A model generated the notes under the pieces. It worked only from the letters and a program-made list of their open reading frames with translations. It was not told where the DNA came from and ran no database searches. 64,000 nucleotides of DNA from Tetrastigma voinierianum (Eukaryota > Streptophyta > Magnoliopsida > Vitales > Vitaceae): the NCBI GenBank assembly GCA_016808115.1, contig JAEQBH010001507.1, positions 186,001 to 250,000 on the forward strand. The letters run 5' to 3'. The translations under genes were made by a program, and so were the position numbers. This document shows positions 1-11,099 of the stretch, piece by piece. Each line of letters begins with the position of its first letter. The stretch's first letter is position 1.

Positions 1-560
1 GTGACATTTGTCTAAAATCTTAGTCTACTCATCCTTAGGTACACATCTCCTAATAATCTGATCTGCCCCTCTTCTAAACAGTAGTGGGTCATCCCAAATA
101 TAAAATCTGGCATATGTCCTCAACTTCCTCTTCTGCTGATAAGTCTATTCTGGTGGCATAATACCACATGCTAGGTAATTCACTATATCAGTATACCAAG
201 GTACTTGAATTGTCACCTGAAATAGCTGCTCGTCTATAATGAATATTTCAATTTCAGTTCATTTTTCTTCTTCAGTAGGCTTCTCTATTATGGATAAGTG
301 ATCAACTATCACATTATCTCTGCCCTTCTTGTCCTTAATTTCTAAGCAAATTCTTGCAGCAACAAGACCCATCTGATTAACCTTAGTTTGGCATCCTTCT
401 TTGCCATTAAGTACTTAATTGCTGCATGATCAGTGTGTATGATGACATGAGACCCCAATATGTATGGCCTAAACTTCTCACAAGTAAAGACCATTGAAAG
501 CATTTCTTTTTCTATTGTTGAATAATTTTCTTTAGCTTCATTGAAAGTTTTGCTAGCATA
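1..560 (-). pseudogene. RNase H and integrase zinc-finger remnant of the Athila-like element
   Basis: Translating the minus strand from about 560 downward gives a gypsy RNase H C-terminal part, including NYSTIEKEMLSMVFTCEKF and an HTDHAAIKYLMAKKD-like stretch. These are the usual RNase H core and the DHAA motif. A sequence resembling the segment before the HHCC integrase finger (FYIWDDPLLFRRGADQIIR) follows near 130-20. Several stops and frame changes interrupt it, and it continues beyond base 1. Confidence 0.65.
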
Positions 561-581
561 ATAAATGGCTCTGAAAATCTT

Positions 582-1480
582 TTATGTTCTTTGCCCCAAT
601 ACTGCTCCCATAGCATAGTCACTAACATCACACGTGATTTCAAAATCCTTGCTCCAATCTAGTGTTGCCATAATTGGGGCTATGATCAATTGAGCCTTGA
701 TTTCTTCCAATTCAGATTGGCAAGCTTCATCAAACTCAAACCTCGCATCTTTCTTCAGCAATCTGCACAATGGTCTTTCTATCTTAGAGAAATCCTTTAT
801 AAATCTTCTGTAAAATCCTGCATGCCCTAAAAAACTCATGATACCTTTCACTATAGTTAGTGGCATCAGAGTTTTCATCAAAGAAATCTTAGCCTAGTCT
901 ACTTCCAAGCCTGCTGCATAAATTTTATGACTTAGGACAATACCTTCAGTTACCATAAAGTGGCACTTCTCCCAGTTTAAAGCTAGGTTGTTTTCCTTTC
1001 ACCTTTGAAGTTCAATTCCCAAATTATCTAACCAGCTCTCAAATCTTGACCCATTTACAGAGAAATCGACCATAAAAATTTCCATAACCTCCTCTACTAA
1101 ATCTGAGAAGATGAACATCATACATCTTTGAAAAGTTGCAAGTGCATTACACAGTCCAAATGACATCCTTCTAAAAGCAAATGTGTCATATGGGCATGTG
1201 AAAGTGGTCTTTTTTTTTTTTTGTCCTTTGGAGCTATGGATATTTGATTGTATCCTTAATAGCCATCCCAAGAATGAGCTGGGAGGATGCCCGCCAATCT
1301 ATCCACATCTTATTTAATGAATTAAAAGGATAATGATCCTTTCGTGGCGTGATTCAACTTTCAGAATATATGCAGACTTCCATCCACCAGCTTCAGAGGA
1401 ATCAGCTCATTCCTTTCACTCGATAACTGAATCTCCCATTCTGGGAACAACATGCACCGGGCTCACCTAAGGGTTGTTTG
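582..1480 (-). pseudogene. Reverse transcriptase of the Athila-like element (broken)
   Basis: Two open pieces carry recognisable RT. At 999-1271 the translation contains YDTFAFRRMSFGLCNALATF, the gypsy F-GLCNAPATFQ block, followed by IFMVDFSV where YVDDFSV is expected; the first catalytic Asp is therefore replaced. At 582-881 it contains FLGHAGFYRRFIKDFSKI and ACDVSDYAMGAVLGQ-type sequence, the RT thumb/connection and the start of RNase H. Stops and shifts separate the pieces. It cannot encode an active enzyme as read. Confidence 0.8.
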
Positions 1481-2059
1481 ATATGGCAGCATAGTTTCAA
1501 ATTCAGCCATTTAAGGACCTCTTTCTTCACTACTCTTTCATAATTGATTCAAATTCTCCTTTGATGTTCTATGTGTCTTTAGCATTCCTCCTCCTATGAG
1601 GATTTCATATATAAATTAATAGGCTGATCCCTTTTAGATCTTCTACTGACCAAGCAATAGCCTCCTTGTGCTTTCTCATAATCTCCACCACCTTTCCCCT
1701 CATTTTTCTACAATAACTAATCCCTAATATCATAGTTTAGACCTTCCTTCTCCAAAAAATGTGGCATAAAGCACTTTATGTTTTGGTAATTTTTTTGAAC
1801 TAGACCTTCAAGCTCTTTCTTCCTCTCGAACTTTTCTTCTGAATCGTTTAGATTATCTCCGATTTCTTTTCATTTAAGCTCAAAATAGTTTATGCCATCG
1901 CCTCTTCCTTCTCAAGATCATTATAGATTGAAGAAGATATGTAATCATCAAATGAGTTCTTATTCAGCAAAATCATTCTTCTCTTTTATGTGCAAGTATC
2001 ACTTTGTCAATTCCCATGATTAGCTTGTCTAACATCATGTTGCTTCAGACTTTGTTAAG

Positions 2060-2440
2060 GTTGAAGGGAATTCTTCTTGTGCCAACTCTAAGGGTAAGCT
2101 CTCCCTTCTTCACATCTATCAAAGTCGCACTGAAGTTAGAATGGTCTACTGCCAACAAGGAACTGCTTGTCTCTCTGCATGTCAATCACTCATAAACGTA
2201 CTGAAAACTCGAACTTTCCACCTTGACTACACATCTTCAGGATTCCCTTCTAGGCTGGTTTCATTGATCCGTCTCGCCATTCAGAGACATTATGGGAGTT
2301 AACTCCCAAACTTAGCCTCGACAACTCACAAAGGCATCAGATTTATGCTTGCACTATAATCACACAAAGCTTTTCCAAATTCATGGTTGCCAATGGTGAA
2401 AGGTATAGTGAAACTTCCTGGATCTTGCACATGTTTTTCT
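2060..2440 (-). pseudogene. Aspartic protease remnant of the Athila-like element
   Basis: The minus-strand translation reads DPGSFTIPFTIGNHEFGKAL, then CDYSASINLMPL. In Athila-type proteases this is DPGSFTIPC..IG......LCDLGASINLMPL. The catalytic D-L/S-G-A triplet is changed to D-Y-S-A. A later part carries a relic of the GRPFL motif. Stops follow. Confidence 0.6.
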
Positions 2441-2999
2441 GAATAATAGCACTATAGGTTGCAGATAAATTCACCACTCCATCCTCATCTAATTTCCTTC
2501 TTCGAGCAATCATTCTTATGACTTACAATGTGGCATTTTAGCTAATGCCCCAACAAAAGGGATATTGATTTCTAGATTCTTGAACATATTCAGGAACTTT
2601 GCATATTAACCATCCAAATTTTTAATTACTTTTACTTTGAGAATGATAGAGTTTGATGTGTTGTTTCACCTCCTCCTTCGCATCATCTCCTCTTTTCAAG
2701 ATACTTCACCTTGCTCTTCAACCGCCATTCTCATCCATGTACCTATCATGGTTTTTTCACTTTTAATTCAAATGCTTTCTCATTTAGCACGTATGCCTTC
2801 TCACTTTCTTGCTTCCTTCAATTATCTACACCTCAATGTAATAATACAATTCCTTTTGGATTCTTCTTTGTATCACTAGGGAAAGCATCCCTAGACTGGT
2901 TTTGCATGGTGAGGGCCAACTTCCCTTCTTGAATTTCCAAATTCTTCAAGAGTCATTAGTATTAGCCTTAAACACATTTGTGTTTGCTTGAAACACTGC

Positions 3000-4250
3000 A
3001 AGTTCAGCAACTTCTTCTCATGTAGGTTCAATATTCTCTTGTTCTTAGACATATAATTTAGCATTTGGATCTCTAAGGATCCGATCCTGGTCCTTGATTG
3101 TCTACTCTCCGTTGGAAACTATATGGCTAGCAGAATTTAACAAAATTCTCGAATCAACTAGTCTTGCACTTTGCTGCATTCCACCTCCATAAAACAAGTT
3201 TTCATGGTTTCTCAAGGCTGGTGTGTAATGGGTAGGGAGGTTGTTGTTGGGCTTGAAGTTATAGCTCCTATTCCCATTGATAAACTGAGCTTCCTCAACT
3301 TGATATGGACCTTCATGAGCAAGTCCTTGCTCAGCTACACTTTTGTGGTCAACACTTTCCACCATTCCCACTTCATGGACTGAATGATTTCTTCTCTCTT
3401 GGTTGTTTATTCTGCTCATGATTGCATTCAACTTTACTTCAATACAATATTTTGTTCAAATTTCAATTACAATTCTCCTTCTCTTAACTGCCACTGCTCC
3501 CAAAGCCTATGGATCTATGTGGTTACCTTGGCTAACCCAAATGTCGAGTAGCTCTTCAAAGACTCATTCTTCCAAATGCACCTTCGAAGGCTACACCCAC
3601 AGCCTCAAGGTAGTCTGCGGCATGATGTACACATCCAATTCAAGTCATCTTCATTTAATCCAGTGAATGGGACATCTTCTCTCAAAGAACGCTGCATCCT
3701 CCCAAGCATTGTACAAGGATTCATTTTCGTTGGTTTAAAGCAATGATTTCCTCATCCTAAGGTTAAAGGTGATAAAAAATCGCTTAAATATGCTTCATCA
3801 CTTCCTAATTGTTCACTACAATAAGGTGACTAAACCAACTTGCTAATATATATCCCTTGAAGGAAAAGGAAACGATCATAGCTTTATCAAGAATTGATTT
3901 ACCCATTCAACTTCATATGTTTCGCCATTCTCAAAACCCACCTCGATGTTCATTTGGATCTTCACTGGTGTCCATTAAATTGTGCTAAGCCGCACTACAG
4001 TGATCAAAGCAGCTTCATTTCAAAATTGTTTTGGCCTCTATGGGTATTGCTTCATCATTAATACTCTTCTTGCGACTAACTCCAAAAATCTTCCATAGTT
4101 CTCTTTGTCTTTATGAGGTCTATCAATGGTCACAATAGGAATGTTATATTACTTCTTCTCTTGATCTGTCATGTTTGGCTTTCCAACAACCGCTCTTCTT
4201 TCTTCGTGATTACTATTTTTTTCTAGTTCAGTTGTCTAGTGGCAATAAAT
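3000..4250 (-). pseudogene. Gag remnant of the Athila-like element
   Basis: A 109-residue open stretch at 3102-3431 includes YNFKPNNNLPTHYTPALRNH, which matches the C-terminal segment of Athila-type Gag proteins (Asn-rich with a PNNNLP..Y.PGLRNHENF pattern). Upstream of it, toward 4250, only short pieces resembling Gag core can be read. The protein has no start-to-stop frame. Confidence 0.6.
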
Positions 4251-4488
4251 CACATGTTCTTCTATGCATGTAAGAATCACTCAAATTATAGTGCACGCTA
4301 AAATCAAAATGAGTTCACTAGGTACTTGATTATATCTTGGTTAGCACAATAGAAAGACATGCAACTGAATCCACTTCTTTCAGTTATAACTTTTTTTTTT
4401 CCTAAAATTTTTTATAAAAAGATAAAAATGTCCAAATTAGCAGTTTTCTTTTTAGTTAGAATATTGATCTATAAACTTCTACTTCAAT

Positions 4489-4600
4489 CCCCGGCAACAG
4501 CACCAAGAACTTGTTTTTGACTGATTCTATATAGACCAAAAACTTGTTAATACTATTGGAACATTGTCATACAATCCCCAGCAACAATGCCAAAAACTTG
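4489..4600 (-). other. Primer binding site of the Athila-like element, present twice
   Basis: Plus strand 4489-4511 reads aatccccggcaacagcacc, and 4574-4596 reads aatccccagcaacaatgcc. Their complements, TTGGTGCTGTTGCCGGGGATT and a diverged copy, match the tRNA-Asp-type primer site normal for Athila/Tat elements (TTGGCGCCGTTGCCGGGGA). The copies are about 85 bp apart, so this region was duplicated. Confidence 0.65.
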
Positions 4601-6100
4601 GTTTATAGTTAGGACTGTTTTCTACTGTCTGTCAATTCAATTTTGCCTAAATCACTGCAAGTGCACATGTTAACAAGTAATAAAGTGGATTATAAGCTCA
4701 AATATCATTCCCACATGGATTGATGAGATAATTTAAAGATCAAGTACCCCTACTACTCGAGATTACCACTATTTGAACCGCTAATTTAGTAAATGTAATT
4801 AACTAGTATAACTGAAATAAAAATGTTTTTGTCACGTTTTCTAAAATGAAAAGAAATTCAAATCTAAGGATTAGAAGGTTTCATTGAGTTTTAATAACAC
4901 TAGGAATGGGATCAGAGTTATGGTCATCAATTTTGCATAAGGTTCAAGAACAATATAGTCATGACTTAAATTTTGGATTTGTCTAAGAGCATAGTAGTAT
5001 AGCCTTGGAATACCTCCTGACACTTTACATTTTACTATTTAGAACACCATATTCCTAAACCAGGTCAATGGGTCTAAACAACTACTTTTAGGATTTTATC
5101 CTCCTTCTAAGATTTAGTTGATTTTCATAAACCAGTACTTCTCAACCATTTCTCATGACTAAAATTAGCTTGCCCCCATAGACAGGACTACTCAAGCTTT
5201 CTTCAATATGATTGGTATCTCAATCTACCATTTGAAATGAATGATCACTCCCATCTATCAAAAACACAAACATTCTTTCAAACTAAGATGAAACCTCTAA
5301 ATATTAAACTGATAAGTTAATAAGTGATTCTTATGCCTCGGGAACACACTTATGTTGTCACTCATAAGAAGGCATGAGTCAGAGAGTTAGAACATCCGCA
5401 CTATGATTTATCAAAGTAATACTTAGAGTTCATTAGTTCTAAGATGATCAATCTAGCATACCCCCAAGTTACTGCTCTCTGTTCTCAGTAACTCACTTCT
5501 CTGTGTCACTCAGAGGGGTCTTGGAAATCAGAACAAAGATACATCTCTTCTCTTTTTAGGTATAGTTTACTGATATCTAGAGCAACCCAATATAAGAACA
5601 GTACCAATTAGATAAATCCAATCTTCAAAGCATAACATTTATTTAGAAACTACAAAAATAATAACCAAACACCAATCCCTTCCCAAATGAAGCTTAGCCT
5701 TCCATAACTAGATCACAAGAAACAATGACTAGTTGATTAAACAAATTCATTGAATTGTAATCAAAACTTAATAAAATGGTTTCCAGAAAAATTTCTAGAT
5801 TCCACTCAAGTTCAAACATAAATGAAGCTTGATATACAAAGATCCTAGCTCAATATTACAGCTCAGATCAACTACTCTAATCCTTGAAAATGAAAAATAA
5901 AAATAAAAGAAAGAAAGAAAATTAAAATAAAATAAAAATATGTACAAGAACTCTATCTCTCTCCTCCTCTCTTTGAAGATGCTACCCTTGAAGATGTATC
6001 CAATAGACAAGATACTGCCCTATCTCTTTCTATTTTTAGGCCTCATAAATGTTGGGCTGAAATTCTAGGCAGATTTGATGGGTTTCTGTGAAGGCCCAGT
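4600..6100 (-). repeat. Probable LTR sequence of the Athila-like element
   Basis: This non-coding stretch lies immediately on the LTR side of the primer sites. It contains sequence typical of the 3' part of Athila LTRs, such as a GTGCA-containing block and a 'cccacatggattga' block near 4655-4730. No second copy exists in the window to prove the borders, and the outer end is not defined. I see no gene in it. Confidence 0.45.
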
Positions 6101-6107
6101 TTTGTTC

Positions 6108-6910
6108 ATTGTCGCGACAAAAGAAACAATGTCGCAACATTGTAGCATCCGTTTTTGTCTTCAGGCTTTGTCATAGATTTGTGGCAACATTTCGGACTGG
6201 CATTCCTCTTGAGTGATTGTTGCGACAAACTTTTTATTGTCGCGACAAAGTTCTTTGCCTTCTCCTTAAATTGTGTCATGACAAAATTTGGAAATGTCAA
6301 ACAAAGTTCAACTGACTCCATCTCATAATTGTAGCGACAAAGTTTGAAATGTCGCAACATTCTTTCCTTGCCATGTACTGCTGATCTCGGGAGGTTTGGT
6401 TGCAACATAAAAACAATTATCGCAACAAACTATTGTGAACTCTTTCCTGCTTTTGTCGTGACAAATTTTGGTATGTCGCGACATTCCTTCTTCCTTCTGC
6501 CTTTTGTTTTGTTGCAACAATCAATGCTTATATCGCAACATAATTCCAGTGTTTCTTCAGGATTTCTGCTCATCTTTTTTCGCAACATAGTTCCATTATC
6601 TCAACAAAGTTCTGTTATCATTTGTCGTGTTCTTTGTTACGAAAAAGTTGTGAAATGTCGCAACATACTTTTTTTGCCTTCTGCTCATTATATGTCGCGA
6701 CATAGCTGTGAAATGTTGTGACATTCTTTCAGCTTCCTTCTTCCTTAACTATGTCGCGAAAAAGTTTGAGAATGTCATGACAAAGGTTCTACTGCTTCCT
6801 TAAGGACTCTTCTCAATATTTGTCACGATAGGGCTCCAATTGTTGCACATTTTTTCTGTAGTTTGCACTGAGTTTTGTCGCAACAATGGTGAAATTTGTC
6901 ACGACATTCA
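6108..6910. repeat. Irregular array of the palindrome TGTCGCGACA and variants
   Basis: About twenty copies of a 10-bp palindromic motif (TGTCGCGACA, with variants such as TGTCGCAACA, TTGCGACA, TGTCATGACA) occur in roughly 800 bp. They are separated by 20-55 bp of unrelated C/T-rich sequence. Clear copies lie near 6110, 6131, 6239, 6286, 6352, 6475, 6656, 6692, 6752, 6774, 6874 and 6898. The spacers do not align well, so this is not a simple tandem repeat. Several short spurious ORFs are by-products. It may be the outer part of the neighbouring Athila LTR. Confidence 0.7.
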
Positions 6911-7016
6911 GAATTTCTTGCCTTAGTCATTTTTACTGTTTTTTGTTGAAGCATGATATTCATATTAAACCCAAATCCTACAAGCTTGAGCTTTTAGGAG
7001 AGTTGGTCATTTAACA

Positions 7017-7028
7017 TGGTATCAGAGC
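7017..7028 (+). other. Copia primer binding site (initiator tRNA-Met)
   Basis: The 12 bases tggtatcagagc are the standard sequence complementary to the 3' end of plant initiator tRNA-Met. They directly follow an LTR end in CA. Confidence 0.85.
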
Positions 7029-7489
7029 AGGTTTAATCCTGTCTCTTCTTCTCCATCTTCATTTATGCCTAAATACGGTCCAGCGTTTGGAATGGCTACC
7101 AACTCATCCTCCTCTTCTTCTAATGGCGACCAATTCCTCGCGCAGCGGTAGTCGAAAAATCAAAGGAGGAAGACCTTGGGTGTGATCATTGCGGCCGGGT
7201 CACTTTCGAGAGAGCTTGTTGGAAGATTCATGGAAAACCGGCCCAGTTGGAAGCCACGTCAGCCACTTGAAAGAAGGACGAAAGTGAAAATCATGTGGCT
7301 GTCGATGGCCGATCGCCACAAATTGAAACTAGCCCTTTTAACAAAATGAATGGAATCGCGGGAAACTACTATCTCCTCTTATGTCAATCTGATCTAAGCT
7401 TGGCACATCTTCAATCAGGTCATTGGTTAGGAACCTTGGCTCACAAGGCAATTCTTTAAGCGCCTTTATTGTTGGTAAACATAAAAAAC

Positions 7490-8560
7490 CTTGGATCGTG
7501 GACTTAGGAGCATACGATCATATGGCCCAGAGGAGATCACGACAATTTTTACATACATATAGCCCATGTCAAATAATTTAAATTGGAAATAGCGAGATGG
7601 TTCACTTTCAAGTTCTTAAGTCTTGGTTGATTGTGCTATCAAAGGATCTTACTCTCAACTCAGTTCTCCTTGTTCCTAACTTGGATTGTAATCTATTATC
7701 AATTAGTAAACTCACCAAGGAAAAGGTGTATTACTAAAATTTTTGCATCCCTCCTTTGTAATTTAGGTTGGATTCGGGGAAGACGATTGGCAATGCTGAG
7801 GAATGCTCTGGACTCTACATCCTTAAGGAGCACCACGATCCACAAGAACAACCTCAAATGGTAATTGGTGGTAATTCTTTTTCGGCCTCATGTCAAAATA
7901 ACGATAGTGCAATTATGTTGTGGCACTATCGCTTGGGTCATCCTAATGTTATGTATCTCAAGCATTTATTTCCTTCATTATTTAATAAAAATCCAAAATC
8001 CTTTGAGTGAAATCTGTCAATTATCAAAGCAAGTTCGGTCTCATTTTCCCATTCAACCACATCGCGTCTAGTCCATTTCTCTGTGGATTCATAGCGATAT
8101 ACGGGGTCCGTCGAGAATAAAATGCCAACCGGTACTAGGTGGGTTTGTCTCTCATTCATAGATGATCACACTAGATTAACGATGGGTATTCCTCATGAAA
8201 GAAAATCAAAGAAGCAGGTCAAATTTTCAAAATTTCAAAAATATGATTAGGACCCAATTCCAATCAAAAATACAAATTCTAAAGTCGATAATGCTAGGGA
8301 TTACTTCAACTCCATTCTAGGAGGGAGATATCTAGCAAAGAGGGATAGTTCACTTAAGTTCATGTGTTGATACCTGGCGGAATAGTGAAAGGAAAAATAG
8401 GCATTTGTTAGAGGTGGCTAGATGCTAATGTTCTCTCTGAATGTACCAAATTATTACGGGGAAAATTGTCGCCTGGGTACTACCTCATCAATAGGATGTC
8501 GTCTAGAATTACTAAAATTCAAACACCTTGTCAAACACTCCTTAAATCCTTTGACCACTC
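7490..8560 (+). pseudogene. Copia protease, pre-integrase and integrase remnant
   Basis: WIVDLGAYDHM near 7495-7527 corresponds to the copia protease site W-DSGA-DHM, with the catalytic D-S-G changed to D-L-G. AIMLWHYRLGHPNVMYLKHL near 7910-7970 is the GAG-pre-integrase HHCC region. RWVCLSFIDDHTRLTMGI near 8135-8190 is the start of the integrase core. Near 8290-8325 a V-D-N-A-R-D-Y-F stretch replaces the usual TDNGREY. Near 8440-8555 NYYWGE...TYLINRMPSR-like text is recognisable. Frameshifts and stops occur between all blocks. Confidence 0.75.
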
Positions 8561-9379
8561 GTCTCATATCATCGTCCCACCAAAAATTTTGAATTGCATT
8601 TTTGTCCATATCAATCAACAACATAAGTAAACTTGATCTAGATTTTCAGGGAGTGCATCTTTCTTGGAGTGATACGCAAAATAAAAAAGTATAAGTGTTA
8701 CTCTCGGTCACAAGAAAAATTCTACAATTCAATGGATGTCACATTTTTGAAACCAGCCTTACTATCCCAAAATTGATATTCGGGGAGAATTCAACTCGGG
8801 AATATCGAGTTTGGAACCTTGGAGTCATTGGGTAGGTCACCCACGTCACCACTAAAAATCAAGTTTCTATAGAGTCAATGTAATCTGGCCAGTTCATTGT
8901 TGACTTGTGGGATATGCTAAGGCACATCCGAGAAAAGAAATGGAGGAAGGAGCACTTTCGGCAAACCCATGAGGTGTAGGGTTCTAATCAAGCAAAATTC
9001 AGTGCCTGTGATACTCCCCAACTCGGATAGTCTTGTTGATTCGAGTTAGAAAATGATATTCTTAATATGCCTATAGCTTTGAGAAGGTTAGATCATGCAC
9101 TCGATCCCATTGGAAATTTTATTTCTTATGATAAGCTATCACCTACGTTTAGTGCATTCACTTCCTAGCATCACGAGGATACAAGTTCCTCTCGAGATGT
9201 TCGAGGAAGCTTTCAAGTATCCCACAAGTGGAAGCGCGGTCGATGAAGAAGTTCGGGTGGCAAGGAGTAGTGCGTGAAGTGCCTGACCTCCAGGAGGTAG
9301 AAACCGAGTTAGGTGTAAGTGGATTTTTCACGGTATTCAAGGCGAGATAGTATGGGCGGGACATAAGGCTCGGTTGGTC

Positions 9380-10640
9380 GCAAAGGATTCACCCGATCAT
9401 ATGGTATTGATGACTATCAAAAACTTTTGCTCCAGGTTGCCAGCTCAACCTTTGTTCGTGTACTTTTATCATGGCATTTAATCTCGATTGGTGGCTTCAC
9501 CAACTTGATGTGAAAAATGCCTTCACCAGTGGTGACTTAGAGGAAGGGATTTACATGGACATTCCTGGCGGGCTTGAGACTACATCGAATTTCAACAAGG
9601 TTTCTGCAGTTCAGAAAATCCTTGTATGGTCTCAAGCAATCTCCTGGGGCCTAGTTTAGACGGTTCATAAGGTGATGAAAGTGCAGTTAGTTCAATGTCA
9701 GTAGATCACACATTGTTGTGAAACACTTCCCGAGGAAGGAAGATGGCCATTATCATTGTATGTGGGCTGACATAATTTTATTTGGTAATCATGAAGAGAA
9801 AATTGACCTACTTAAAAATTCTGACAAAGAGAATTTGAGATCGGGGACCTTAGAGCCTCAAGATTACTTTCTCGGAATGGAGATTGCTAGGTCAAGAAGA
9901 ATTCGCAGTCTCTGACACAAATCGTTTTGGACTTACTAAATGAAGCACGGGGATGCTTTAGGATGCAAGCGGCGAAACACCTATGGATTCTTCAGCAAAA
10001 CTCGAAAGAAAGTGATGGAAGCCCTCCAGGTTGATAAAGAAAGGAAGATATCAACGTCTTGTGGGGAAACTCATCTATCTTTCTCATACAAGGCCAGACA
10101 TATTTCTCTGATGACTAGTATGGTAAGTCGATTCATGAATAATCCAGCCCAGAAAAACACATAGTATTGACGAGGAATATTGAGGTACCTGTAATACCGG
10201 GAAAGGGTCTCTTCTTCGAAAGAACAACCGAAGAAAAGATTGAGATTTTTGGTCACAGTTAGGCGGAGTTCGGTGACTGATCGGAATGACTTAAAAATTT
10301 ATTGTTCGTTTGTTGGGAATTTGGTTTATGGCAAAGCAAGAAACAATGTAGAGGTGGTAGCCGTAAGCGATCCTTTGAGCGGGTCACGTGCTATGGCACA
10401 AGGTATCTGTGAGGAATGCAGTTGAGCAATTTGTTAGAAAAATTCTGGGTTCGTTGAAACATCCCACGTAGTGTTATACTTTGCGACAGCAAGCTGCCAT
10501 GTCGGTATCGCTAGAATCCGGTTCATCATGATCAGAACTAAGCACGTGGAGATAGATCGACACTTTATCAGGAAAAGATTGAAGAAGGGTTTTCAAAGTC
10601 GGCTTCACTCGACAAAGCGTCAAGCGGTGACATTCTCACA
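9380..10640 (+). pseudogene. Copia reverse transcriptase and RNase H remnant
   Basis: WWLHQLDVKNAFTSGDLEEG (9490-9550) followed by YMDIPGG is the copia RT motif W-LHQLDVKNAFL-GDLEE-VYM--PPG. EPQDYFLGMEIARS (9850-9895) matches the block after the catalytic YVDD. Near 10060-10150 a diverged YLSHTRPDI...SVVSRFM block is present. TKHVEIDRHFIRKRL (10535-10580) is the RNase H C-terminal motif. Reading needs many frame changes. Confidence 0.8.
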
Positions 10641-10718
10641 GCTCTTGCTTTCGAGTTAACCCGAAGATCGGCGAAAAAAACTTGGAATGATCAGCATCTA
10701 CAATCTTGCTTTAGGGAG

Positions 10719-11020
10719 TGTTGAAAATCAAGCCCACGTCGCCTCATGCTTGTGCATGTTTCTCTCCATATTTAGCATTCCTCTTTTCCTTTTAACTTTT
10801 TCTGAATTAATGCAATATACCATCTATGTGATTATCCAAATCCGGCAAAGGTGGGCCAGGTGGTTTTAATTCACTCGCATGAAAATTTTGTCCGGTGATA
10901 TTGTCACTTTCCAGAATTATCTCAAATCTGTAAACTATTTATTTCCTATTTTCTTTCATTACAATAATAAGAAGTGAGACTAGATTCCTCTAGAGTTTTT
11001 GCCTTCAAATTCTTCATTTT
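10719..11020 (+). repeat. Putative copia 3' LTR
   Basis: It starts TGTTGAAAAT directly after a short purine-rich stretch that follows the RNase H end. The sequence is non-coding and has a TCATTACAATAATAAGAAG stretch of the kind found near copia LTR ends. The 3' border is a guess. Confidence 0.4.
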
Positions 11021-11099
11021 TCTTGTTGATTTTTGCTTCTTTTCTCTAAATTCTTGCAAAACACAAATTTGGGTGAAGCCTCCATAATTTTGCATTAAA

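Larger units (their letters stand above)
1..6100 (-). mobile_element. Athila-like Ty3/gypsy retrotransposon, decayed, cut by left window edge
   Basis: In minus orientation the order is LTR-like sequence, primer site, gag, protease, reverse transcriptase, RNase H, and the start of integrase at base 1. This is the Ty3/gypsy order. The gag and protease wording and the primer site (minus-strand TTGCCGGGGATTG type) fit the Athila lineage. Every reading frame is interrupted, so the copy is dead. The right-hand limit is uncertain: sequence typical of an Athila LTR 3' end begins near 4600, but I could not fix the outer LTR border. The other LTR lies outside the window, if present. Confidence 0.75.
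6944..11020 (+). mobile_element. Ty1/copia retrotransposon, decayed
   Basis: A Met-tRNA primer site (7017-7028, tggtatcagagc) directly follows an LTR-like end TTTAACA. After it, in copia order, come pieces of protease (near 7500), GAG-pre-integrase (near 7910-7990), integrase core (8130-8560), reverse transcriptase (9380-9920) and RNase H (10060-10640). A short purine stretch (10709-10718) precedes a TGTTGA start of the putative 3' LTR at 10719. The 5' LTR remnant 6944-7016 is only 73 bp and does not visibly match the 3' LTR, so one end is truncated or rearranged. No frame is intact. Confidence 0.8.

Noticed and set aside
6106..6721. Overlapping ORFs of 65-125 residues on both strands
   Set aside because: They arise from the TGTCGCGACA array, change frame from copy to copy and resemble no protein.
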